Assembly (NCBI GenBank): GCA_011048485.1
Contig: DSDX01000275.1
Coordinates: 1-6,924 of the forward strand
Source: Candidatus Aminicenantota bacterium
GTDB lineage: Bacteria; Acidobacteriota; Aminicenantia; Aminicenantales; Saccharicenantaceae
Direction of reading: 5' to 3'
Length of the DNA stretch: 6,924 nucleotides
Positions 1 to 6,889 of the stretch are shown here, in pieces. The notes below the pieces were generated by a model. It was given only the letters and a program-made list of their open reading frames with translations. It did not search any database and was not told where the DNA came from. The position numbers were made by a program, and so were the translations under genes. How positions within the stretch are numbered: position 1 is the stretch's first letter; each line of letters starts with the position of its first letter.

Positions 1-2307
1 ACCTTCCTCAACGTCGCCGGCCTCGCCGCCGGCCTGGCCGCGGCTCTCCTGATCCTCCTTTGGGTCCGTGACGAGACGAGCTTCGACCGCTTCCGCGTCC
101 ACGCCGACCGCCTCTACCGCGTCCTGCAGGAGGTCAAGTTCTCCGACCACGAGGCCACCTGGGCCATCACCCAGGGGCCGCTCGGGCCGGGGCTCGAGAA
201 GGATTTCCCCGAGATCGCCCGGGCCGTCCGCCTGCGCGGCCGCTGGTTCCAGGTGCGCCACGGCGAGGAATGGATCACCGAGACCGTCTGGCTCGCCGAC
301 CCATCGATCTTCGAAGCCTTCTCCTTCCCCCTCGCCGCAGGCGACCCGGCCACGGCCTTGAACGACCCGCGCTCGATCGTGCTGTCCGAGGAGATGGCCG
401 CGAAATATTTCCCGGACGGCGACCCCCTGGGCCGGACCCTCAGGGTCGACGGCGGGTTCGAGTTCCGCGTCACGGGAGTGCTCGAGCCCGTCCCCCGGAA
501 CTCGGAGTTCCGGTTCCCGTTCCTGGTCCCCTTCGTCTTCGGCCGCGAGATCGGGCTGACCGTAGACCAGTGGAACAACAGCGCCTTCACGACCTATGTC
601 CAACTGGCCGAGGGCGTCACGGCCGGGGAGGCCGCCGCCAAGATAGCCGGCTATCTCGCCGACAAGCCTACGGTCGAGACGGGGACGCGCCTGGCGCTCC
701 AGCCCCTGCGCCGAGTCCATCTCCACTCCAACTACGAGTTCGACTCGGGCCACGGCGACATCCGCTACGTCCGGATCTTCTCGCTGGCGGCTCTCTTCAT
801 CCTGCTCATCGCCTGCATCAACTTCATGAACCTCGCGACGGCCCGCTCCGCCGTCCGGGCCCGCGAGGTCGGAGTGCGCAAGGTCTCGGGCGCCCGCCGG
901 GCCGACATCGCCGGGCAGTTCTACGGCGAATCGGCCCTGCTCATCCTGGCGTCGCTCGTCCTGGCCCTGGTCCTGGCCAAGCTCCTGCTCCCGGCCTTCA
1001 ACGAGCTCGCGGCCAAGCGGCTCACCCTGGGGCTCGCGGACGCGCCGGGGCTCCTGCCGGGCCTGCTCGTCCTGCTCGCTGTGACGGTGGTCGTCGCCGG
1101 CAGCTATCCCGCGTTCGTCCTGTCGCGGTTCCAGCCGGCCCGCGTCCTGAAAGCCGGGCCGGCCTCGGGCGCCCGCGGCCGCGGATTCCGCCGGGCGCTC
1201 GTGGTCGTCCAGTTCTCCCTGACCATCCTGCTCCTCGTCTGCACGGCCTTCGTCCGGGGCCAGCTCGACTACATGCGGAACGCCAAGCTGGGCTACGACA
1301 AGGAGAACGTCGTCTTCGCGGCCATGCGCGGGGACATGAGGAAGAACTTCGCCGCCGTCAAGGCCGAGCTCCTTCGCCTGCCCGGCGTCGCCGGAGTCGC
1401 GGCCAGCCAGACCGTGCCGACCTCCGGTTACTCGTTCTCGAACAGCCTCTGGACCTGGCCCGGCCAGCCGGCCGGGAGCGAGATCCTGATGCGGGCCGGC
1501 TCGGTTGACGAGGGCTATTTCGACGTCCTCGGGCTGGAGATGCGCGAGGGCCGCACGTTCGACGGCCAGGCCGTCTCGGAGGCCCATCCCCTCTTCGTCG
1601 TCAACGAGGAGGCGGCCCGGGTCATGGGCCTCGACGAGCCCGTCGGGCAGTGGCTGAGCGACCGGAGCGCCCGGTTCAAGGGCACGATCGTCGGCCTGGT
1701 CAAGGACTATCACTTCACCGCGCTCCGCCAGAAGGTCGAGCCGCTCATCCTTATCTACTACCCGCCGAACTGCGACGTGCTCCTGGCCCGCCTCAAGCCC
1801 GGAGACGTCCCCGGGACGATCGCCGCCATCGAGGGCGTCTGGAAGGCGTTCGCGCCCGGCTTCCCGTTCCGGCTCAATTTCCTCGACGAGGCCCTGGACG
1901 GTCTCTACAGGTCGGAGGAGCGGATCGGGGCCATCATCCGGGCGTTCTCGCTTCTGGCCGTCGTCGTCTCCTGCCTGGGCCTCTTCGGCCTCGCGTCCCA
2001 CACGGCGGAGAGAAGGACGAAGGAGGTCGGCATCCGCAAGGTGCTGGGCGCTTCGGGCCCGTCTCTGGCGTGGCTCCTGGCCAGGGACTTCTTCAGGTGG
2101 ATCCTCGCGGCCAACTTCTTCGCCTGGCCAGCGGCCTACCTCGCCGTCGCCAAGTGGCTCGAAGGCTATCCGTACCGGATCGGCATCGGCCCGGGGCCCT
2201 TCCTCATTGCCGGGGGGACGGCCTTCCTGGTCGCCCTGCTGACCGTCGCCTTCCACTCCGTCCGGTCGGCCCGGGCCAACCCGGCCGGGGCTTTGCGCTA
2301 CGAGTGA
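1..2307 (+). CDS. ABC transporter permease, MacB/FtsX type with two FtsX domains (5' truncated)
   Basis: The reading frame is open from base 1, so the gene starts upstream. Members of this family usually begin about 20 residues before the NVAGLAAG segment seen here. In-window codons show TM1 (about 1-22), then DETSFDRF and LYRV, typical of the start of a MacB-like periplasmic core domain. TM2-TM4 follow (about 259-282, 311-333, 351-373), then TM5 (about 398-418), a second periplasmic domain, and TM6-TM8 (about 642-665, 700-718, 734-754). A cytoplasmic motif EVG(V/I)RKV-x-GA occurs after TM2 (codons 289-298) and again after TM6 (675-684), marking two FtsX-type halves. Such permeases work with a LolD/MacB-like ATPase in lipoprotein or small-molecule export or mechanotransmission; no ATPase is present here, and the substrate is unknown. 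The GTG at 253 is internal to the periplasmic domain and is not the real start. The family call is firm; the specific transport role is not. Confidence 0.93.
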   Translation, partial: TFLNVAGLAAGLAAALLILLWVRDETSFDRFRVHADRLYRVLQEVKFSDHEATWAITQGPLGPGLEKDFPEIARAVRLRGRWFQVRHGEEWITETVWLADPSIFEAFSFPLAAGDPATALNDPRSIVLSEEMAAKYFPDGDPLGRTLRVDGGFEFRVTGVLEPVPRNSEFRFPFLVPFVFGREIGLTVDQWNNSAFTTYVQLAEGVTAGEAAAKIAGYLADKPTVETGTRLALQPLRRVHLHSNYEFDSGHGDIRYVRIFSLAALFILLIACINFMNLATARSAVRAREVGVRKVSGARRADIAGQFYGESALLILASLVLALVLAKLLLPAFNELAAKRLTLGLADAPGLLPGLLVLLAVTVVVAGSYPAFVLSRFQPARVLKAGPASGARGRGFRRALVVVQFSLTILLLVCTAFVRGQLDYMRNAKLGYDKENVVFAAMRGDMRKNFAAVKAELLRLPGVAGVAASQTVPTSGYSFSNSLWTWPGQPAGSEILMRAGSVDEGYFDVLGLEMREGRTFDGQAVSEAHPLFVVNEEAARVMGLDEPVGQWLSDRSARFKGTIVGLVKDYHFTALRQKVEPLILIYYPPNCDVLLARLKPGDVPGTIAAIEGVWKAFAPGFPFRLNFLDEALDGLYRSEERIGAIIRAFSLLAVVVSCLGLFGLASHTAERRTKEVGIRKVLGASGPSLAWLLARDFFRWILAANFFAWPAAYLAVAKWLEGYPYRIGIGPGPFLIAGGTAFLVALLTVAFHSVRSARANPAGALRYE

Positions 2308-2308
2308 T

Positions 2309-3376
2309 TCATTTCTCGCCCGCGGGCCCGCAGGCGAAGCTCTCAAAGTGGGCCAGGACCTGGCGGAGGAATTCCGGGGTGATGTCGGGGCGGAAATGGG
2401 CCAGGGCCTCGGCCATGTGGGCCGCGACCTGGTCGTGGGAGTACTCGTGGAAGGCCCCGCTGATGTCGTCCTCGAGGCCGGCGTGGGCGTCGAGCATGGC
2501 CGCCGGCCGGTCGCATGAGAAATCGATCTTCTTCAGGTCGACGGACCGGACCTTGGGATTCTTGTAGGACTTGAGATAGAAGACCCGGGCGCCGGTGTCG
2601 CAGACGAAGCTCCAGCGGGTGTTGGAAGCGGCCACGCCGGCCAGCATATCGAAGGCGTGATCGACGGCCTCGGCGGCTGTCTCGCCCTTGAACGACCCGA
2701 TGCCCTTGGCCAGCCGGGTGAAGCGATTGAGCGAGCTGTAGGGATTCGCGGGTCCCGGCGCCTTGCTCGCCCAATGGTCAAGGCACTCCTGATACGGGGC
2801 GTTGGCCAGGGCCTGGACGGGAACATCTTTGCCGGTCCTGATGATTAGCCGCCCGTCCAGGCATTCGATGACGGCCACGGCGCCGGTCCGGTCGCAGGCG
2901 AGGTAGTGGTCCTCGGTGTCGTTGATGCGGAGACCCTTCGAGGCCTCCTGGACCTCTTCGATCGTGGCGCAGGTGTCGAGCATGCGCTGCCACCAGAACA
3001 CCCCGGCCAGGGGCGGCCGCTCGTCGGGGGGGGGCGGTTTCGTGCCAGACAGGGCCATGGTGCTGAAGACGAGCCCGGCCTCGTTCATGCCTCCCCAGGC
3101 CAGCTGGTAGCCGACGCACGAGATGACGACGCTGCCGTAGCGGGAGACCCACGACGCGATCTCCCCCGTCGTCCCCGCTTCCCAGCCGGACTTGCGGACG
3201 CCGCGCTTGTTGACGAACAGCAGCCCCGGCGCGAAGGGGTTGTCGTAGTTCGTGCCGAAGACGAGAAAGCCCTTGTTCAGGAAGGCCAAAGACGAGCACG
3301 GGACGGCCGGCCGCGGCAGGACCAAGATAAGGACAAGAACGAGAATGAAGGCGAAATGCCCGGGCTTCGTGTTCAT
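2309..3376 (-). CDS. Exported linear amide C-N hydrolase (choloylglycine hydrolase / penicillin V acylase family, Ntn hydrolase)
   Basis: Protein of 355 residues if started at ATG 3376. That start has GGAGG 8 nt upstream; the in-frame GTG at 3385 overlaps this Shine-Dalgarno and is unlikely to be used. A hydrophobic signal peptide (about residues 8-20) ends just before Cys27. This fits an N-terminal nucleophile hydrolase in which signal cleavage exposes the catalytic Cys. No proper lipobox precedes it (PAVPC), so a lipoprotein is less likely. Further family marks are GTNYDN with Asp45, GGMNEAGL (95-102), ANAPY with Asn192, NRFTR with Arg218, and the NTRWSFV strand near 252-258. The Arg that bile salt hydrolases carry before the conserved Asn-x-Asp is Thr42 here. 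Family enzymes cleave conjugated bile salts, penicillin V, N-acyl homoserine lactones or related amides; this substrate is undetermined. It is convergent with the permease (1 bp between stops) and divergent from the propeller gene. Confidence 0.87.
   Translation of the reverse strand: MNTKPGHFAFILVLVLILVLPRPAVPCSSLAFLNKGFLVFGTNYDNPFAPGLLFVNKRGVRKSGWEAGTTGEIASWVSRYGSVVISCVGYQLAWGGMNEAGLVFSTMALSGTKPPPPDERPPLAGVFWWQRMLDTCATIEEVQEASKGLRINDTEDHYLACDRTGAVAVIECLDGRLIIRTGKDVPVQALANAPYQECLDHWASKAPGPANPYSSLNRFTRLAKGIGSFKGETAAEAVDHAFDMLAGVAASNTRWSFVCDTGARVFYLKSYKNPKVRSVDLKKIDFSCDRPAAMLDAHAGLEDDISGAFHEYSHDQVAAHMAEALAHFRPDITPEFLRQVLAHFESFACGPAGEK
3026..3034. repeat. Homopolymer tract of nine G (nine C on the coding strand of the hydrolase)
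   Basis: Nine consecutive G on the + strand fall inside the hydrolase gene, where they encode part of a four-proline run (residues 114-117) in a likely surface loop after the GMNEAGL strand. The hydrolase frame is intact at this length. Tracts this long are prone to slippage and to sequencing indels. Confidence 0.8.
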
Positions 3377-3384
3377 CGACGGCA

Positions 3385-3389
3385 CCTCC
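3385..3389 (-). promoter_or_regulatory. Ribosome binding site of the amide hydrolase
   Basis: GGAGG on the minus strand sits 8 nt before ATG 3376. It decides the start: the longer in-frame reading would begin at GTG 3385-3383, which lies on the binding site itself. Confidence 0.75.
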
Positions 3390-3412
3390 AGGTGTATCGT
3401 TCAATCGAGATC

Positions 3413-3418
3413 ATTGTA
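3413..3418 (-). promoter_or_regulatory. Possible -10 element for the amide hydrolase
   Basis: TACAAT on the minus strand matches TATAAT at five of six positions. It would give a leader of roughly 30 nt ahead of the hydrolase start. No convincing -35 hexamer lies at the usual distance, and the host's sigma factor preference is unknown, so this is tentative. Confidence 0.3.
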
Positions 3419-3483
3419 ACTCTTCTCGGCCCGCAGCGGGAGTGTCCTTTGCTTTGGCCAAGCTCAAACCGGCCTTCTCAGGA

Positions 3484-3506
3484 TCTCTCCCCTCGATCGT
3501 GAGAGA
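3484..3506. repeat. Short inverted repeat in the divergent intergenic region
   Basis: TCTCTC (3484-3489) and GAGAGA (3501-3506) are perfect inverted arms around an 11 nt centre that contains the palindrome CGATCG (3494-3499). It lies upstream of the possible propeller promoter, where a regulator could bind. A stem of 6 bp is short, there is no T tract, and chance occurrence is quite possible. Confidence 0.3.
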
Positions 3507-3526
3507 AGAGCCTCGAAAAAGGTGAA

Positions 3527-3557
3527 TTGGTATTGTGTCCCCCATTTGGCCTAAAAT
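3527..3557 (+). promoter_or_regulatory. Possible promoter of the propeller gene
   Basis: TAAAAT at 3552-3557 (five of six to TATAAT) lies in the most AT-rich part of the intergenic region. TTGGTA at 3527-3532 is a weak -35 match (four of six), with a long 19 bp spacer. The implied leader is about 20-25 nt and would include the ribosome binding site. This rests on consensus matching only. Confidence 0.35.
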
Positions 3558-3574
3558 AACGCCTCCGCCATCCC

Positions 3575-3582
3575 AAGGAGGT
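3575..3582 (+). promoter_or_regulatory. Strong ribosome binding site of the propeller gene
   Basis: AAGGAGGT is a full-length complement to the usual 16S anti-Shine-Dalgarno. It lies 4 nt before ATG 3587 (5 nt from the GGAGG core), which fixes the start and suggests efficient translation. Confidence 0.8.
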
Positions 3583-3586
3583 CCGC

Positions 3587-6500
3587 ATGATCCGTCCGGT
3601 CCGCAGATCCGCGTTGGTCCTCGCCGCGGCCGCCGCCCTCGCCCTGGCGGCCGGCGCGCAGAGCCCGAAACCGGCTAAGAAAGCCGCTGCCGAGCCCGAG
3701 AAGAAGCCCGACCTGTTCGCCCCCCTCGCCTATCGTCACATCGGACCGGTCGGCAACCGGGTCATCGCCGTCGCCGGCATCCCGGGCGATCCGCACGTCT
3801 ACTACGTCGGGGCTGCCTCGGGCGGCATCTTCAAGACGACCGACGGCGGCGCGACCTGGCGGCCCGTTTTCGACGGCCAGGACGTTTCTTCGGTCGGGGC
3901 CTTGGCCGTCGCGCCCTCGGACCCCAACGTCGTCTGGGCCGGGACGGGCGAGACCTTCATCCGCAGCAACATCTCCCACGGCAACGGCGTCTACCGATCC
4001 ACCGACGCCGGCAAGACCTGGGCCCGCGTCGGCCTGGAGAAGACGGGGCGCATCGGCCGCATCCTCGTCGACCCGGACAACCCCGACATCGCCCTGGCCG
4101 CGGCCATGGGCCACTGCTACGGCCCCCAGCCGGAGCGCGGCGTCTTCCGGACGGCCGACGGCGGCAAAACCTGGGACCGGGTCCTGTTCGTCGACGAGAA
4201 CACCGGCTGCTCCGACCTGGCCGCCGACCCGACCAATCCGCGGCTCGTCTTCGCCGGCATGTGGCCGATGCTCATCCGGACCTGGGGCAAGTGGAGCGGC
4301 GGTCCTGGCGGGAGTCTCCACGCCTCCCGCGACGGGGGCCTGACCTGGAAGAAGCTCGAGGGGAGCGGCCTGCCCAAGGCCGAGATCGGCAAGGTCGGCC
4401 TGGCCGTGGCCGCGAGCGACCCGGCCCGCGTCTACGCTCTCATCGAGACCGAGGACGAGGGCCTGTGGCGCTCGGACGACGGCGGCGGCTCCTGGACCCA
4501 TGTCAACCGCGACCACGCCCTCCTCAACCGCCCCCTCTACTACACCCGCGTCGTCGTCTCGCCGGCGAACGCCGACGAGGTCTATTTCCCGGCCACGGGA
4601 TTCCACATGAGCCAGGACGGCGGGAAGACCATCCGGCGATTCAACGTCTGGGGCGGCGACCATCACGACATGTGGATCGATCCGCTGGATCCGGACCGCA
4701 TGATCGTCGGCAACGACCAGGGCGTGGCCGTCTCGACCAACCGCGGCAAGACCTGGCGCGGCATCGAGCTGCCCATCGCCCAGATGTACCACGTCGCCGT
4801 CGACGGCCGGGTCCCCTACTACGTCTACGGCAACCGCCAGGACGGGACCTCCTACCGCGGCCCCAGCAACAGCCGGACCGGGTCGTCCATCCCGCGCGGG
4901 CTGTGGCACCCGGTCGGCGGCTTCGAGAGCGGCTTCGCGGTGCCCGATCCCGTCGACGACAACATCGTCTGGTCGGGGAATTACGACGGCATGCTCGACC
5001 GCTTCGATCTGCGGACCAAGCAGAGCCGGGCCGTCACGGTCTGGCCGGAGAGCCTTCAGGGCTGGGAGGCCGGGGCGGTCAAGTACCGCTTCCAGTGGAC
5101 CTTCCCCATCTGCGTCTCGCCCCACGACCACGACCGCGTCTATGTCGGAAGCCAGTTCGTCCATCAGACGACCGACGGCGGCGCGAGCTGGCGGATCATC
5201 AGCCCCGACCTCAGCACCAACGACAAGACCAAGCAGGTGAGGACGGGGGGCATCACGCCCGACGACGCCAGCCCCCTCTACGCCTGCACGCTCTTCGCCA
5301 TCGCCGAATCGCCGCTCGAGGCGGGCCAGATCTGGGCCGGGACGAACGACGGACTGCTCCACGTGACCCGGGACGGGGGGAAGACGTGGACGAACCTGAC
5401 CGGGAACATCCCCGACCTCCCGCCCTGGGGCACGGTCAGCAATATCGAGCCGTCGAGGCACAAGGCCGGGACCTGCTACGTCACGTTCGACCTCCACCAG
5501 GTCAACGATTTCGATCCCTACGTCTTCAAGACCTCCGACTACGGCGCCACGTGGAAGGACATCGCCGCCAGCCTGCCCCGCGGCCCGCTGGCCTTCGCCC
5601 ACTGCGTCCGCGAGGACCCGGCCCGCGAGGGCGTGCTCTTCGTCGGGACCGAGAACGCCGTCCACGTCTCCCTCGACGACGGAGCGAGCTGGCAGCCCCT
5701 GCAGGGAGGGCTGCCGCGGGCGCCCGCCCACTGGCTCGCCGTCCAGGAGCATTTCCGCGACCTCGCCGTGGCCACTTACGGCCGCGGCTTCTGGATCCTC
5801 GACGACATCACCCCCATCGAACAGATGTCCCCCGAGGTCCGGGCGGCCGAAGCCCACCTCTTCGATCCGCGCCCGGCCTACCGCTTCCAGTCCGTGGCCG
5901 GGCCGGCGACGATCGCCAACGACCCCTGCGAGGGCCGCAATCCGCCCTACGGCGCCTCGATCAACTACTACCTGAAATCCGAGCCCAAGGACGAGGTCGT
6001 CATCACCGTCACCGACGCCGCCGGCCGGACGGTCCGAACGCTCAAGACGGAGCCGAAGCCGGAGGGCGAGGAAGCGGCGGTCGAGGAAGGCCGGGAGCGC
6101 GACCGCGGCACGGTCGTACCCAAGAAGGCCGGCCTCAACCGGATCTGGTGGGATCTGCGCTACGATCGGACCACGGAGGTCCGGCTGTGGACGCCGGCGG
6201 TCGACCACGCCCATGTCACGGTGGGACCGCAGGGTTGGCGGCGATTCCCGCTGGGGAGGTCCCGCGGCGGGCCGCTCGCTCCGCCGGGCGAATACACGGT
6301 CAAGCTCAAGGTCGGCCAGACCGAGCTCAGCCGCAAGCTCGTGGTCCTCAAGGACCCGAACACGGCCGGCACCGAGGCCGATATCGCCGAACAGATGCGG
6401 CTCCTCGTCGGGATCCACGACATGACCAACGCCTCGGCCGAGGCCGTCAACCAGGCCGAGCTCGTGCGCAAGCAGCTCCGCGACCTGGGCGCGCTGCTCA

Positions 6501-6889
6501 AGGGTTCGGCCGAGGCCGAGCCGATCGTCAAGGCCGCGGACGAGCTCGACAAGAAGCTCATCGAGGTCGAGGACTTCTTCTTCCCCGTCCGGCTGACCGG
6601 TTCGGGGGACCAGCTGCGCTGGCCGGACAAGTTCTACGCCAAGCTGGGCTTCCTGTCCTCGAGCATCGGCGAGGCCGACCATCCGCCGACGTCGCAGCAG
6701 CGCGAGGTCTACGGCCTTTTTGTCAAGCAGCTCGGCGAGGCCCGGGAAAAGCTTCGTCGGCTCATCGAGGAGAACCTCGGGGCCTTCAACCGGACCCTCC
6801 TCGAAAAGAACATCCCGCACGTCATCCATCGATTCGGCCCGGCGACCGAGAAGTCGCCGGATCAGGAGGGAAGACATGAAACACCATGA
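3587..6889 (+). CDS. Large exported Asp-box (BNR / VPS10-sortilin-like) beta-propeller protein
   Basis: 1100 residues. A Sec signal peptide has a basic start (RPVRR), an Ala/Leu core (9-22) and a likely cut after AGA (22-24), followed by a Lys/Pro/Ala linker. Eleven Asp-box motifs (S/T-x-D-x-G-x-T/S-W) start near residues 84, 138, 189, 247, 296, 342, 383, 528, 594, 649 and 695; the one at 342 ends in Ile and the one at 383 has Asn for Asp. Spacing of 41-66 residues fits one blade each, and the 383-528 gap could hold blades without the motif, so two propellers are likely (inference). YGRGFWILDD (731-740) closes the propeller part. A beta-sandwich-like region follows (about 785-925, with NRIWWDL and PPGEYTV), then a helical tail (about 929-1095). 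Similar proteins are annotated as glycosyl hydrolases, but no catalytic residues of a glycosidase family can be identified, so enzymatic activity is unproven. ATG 3587 has AAGGAGGT upstream. Confidence 0.9.
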   Translation: MIRPVRRSALVLAAAAALALAAGAQSPKPAKKAAAEPEKKPDLFAPLAYRHIGPVGNRVIAVAGIPGDPHVYYVGAASGGIFKTTDGGATWRPVFDGQDVSSVGALAVAPSDPNVVWAGTGETFIRSNISHGNGVYRSTDAGKTWARVGLEKTGRIGRILVDPDNPDIALAAAMGHCYGPQPERGVFRTADGGKTWDRVLFVDENTGCSDLAADPTNPRLVFAGMWPMLIRTWGKWSGGPGGSLHASRDGGLTWKKLEGSGLPKAEIGKVGLAVAASDPARVYALIETEDEGLWRSDDGGGSWTHVNRDHALLNRPLYYTRVVVSPANADEVYFPATGFHMSQDGGKTIRRFNVWGGDHHDMWIDPLDPDRMIVGNDQGVAVSTNRGKTWRGIELPIAQMYHVAVDGRVPYYVYGNRQDGTSYRGPSNSRTGSSIPRGLWHPVGGFESGFAVPDPVDDNIVWSGNYDGMLDRFDLRTKQSRAVTVWPESLQGWEAGAVKYRFQWTFPICVSPHDHDRVYVGSQFVHQTTDGGASWRIISPDLSTNDKTKQVRTGGITPDDASPLYACTLFAIAESPLEAGQIWAGTNDGLLHVTRDGGKTWTNLTGNIPDLPPWGTVSNIEPSRHKAGTCYVTFDLHQVNDFDPYVFKTSDYGATWKDIAASLPRGPLAFAHCVREDPAREGVLFVGTENAVHVSLDDGASWQPLQGGLPRAPAHWLAVQEHFRDLAVATYGRGFWILDDITPIEQMSPEVRAAEAHLFDPRPAYRFQSVAGPATIANDPCEGRNPPYGASINYYLKSEPKDEVVITVTDAAGRTVRTLKTEPKPEGEEAAVEEGRERDRGTVVPKKAGLNRIWWDLRYDRTTEVRLWTPAVDHAHVTVGPQGWRRFPLGRSRGGPLAPPGEYTVKLKVGQTELSRKLVVLKDPNTAGTEADIAEQMRLLVGIHDMTNASAEAVNQAELVRKQLRDLGALLKGSAEAEPIVKAADELDKKLIEVEDFFFPVRLTGSGDQLRWPDKFYAKLGFLSSSIGEADHPPTSQQREVYGLFVKQLGEAREKLRRLIEENLGAFNRTLLEKNIPHVIHRFGPATEKSPDQEGRHETP
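6864..6870 (+). promoter_or_regulatory. Internal ribosome binding site for the Tat-signal gene
   Basis: AGGAGGG lies within the last codons of the propeller gene, 5 nt before ATG 6876 (6 nt from the GGAGG core). Its position supports the overlapping start and coupled translation. Confidence 0.75.

Noticed and set aside
253..255. GTG 253 as the start of the permease
   Set aside because: The frame is open to base 1 and the upstream part encodes TM1 and the start of the periplasmic domain (NVAGLAAG, DRFRVHADRLYRV), which belong to the same protein.
2318..2335. GC-rich palindrome GCCCGCGGGC after the permease stop as a terminator
   Set aside because: It is short, has no loop of useful size and no T tract on either strand, and lies within the hydrolase coding sequence.
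3383..3385. GTG 3385 as hydrolase start
   Set aside because: It overlaps the GGAGG that is well placed for ATG 3376, and no other Shine-Dalgarno lies upstream of it.
2906..3502. A 198-codon plus-strand frame over the hydrolase 5' end
   Set aside because: It is antisense to a gene with clear family motifs, has no convincing ribosome binding site, and its product shows only Arg/Gly/Asp-rich low complexity.
4261..6879. An 872-codon open frame on the plus strand in another frame of the propeller gene
   Set aside because: The product is dominated by Arg, Pro, Gly and Ala without any domain, as expected for an out-of-frame reading of GC-rich coding DNA.
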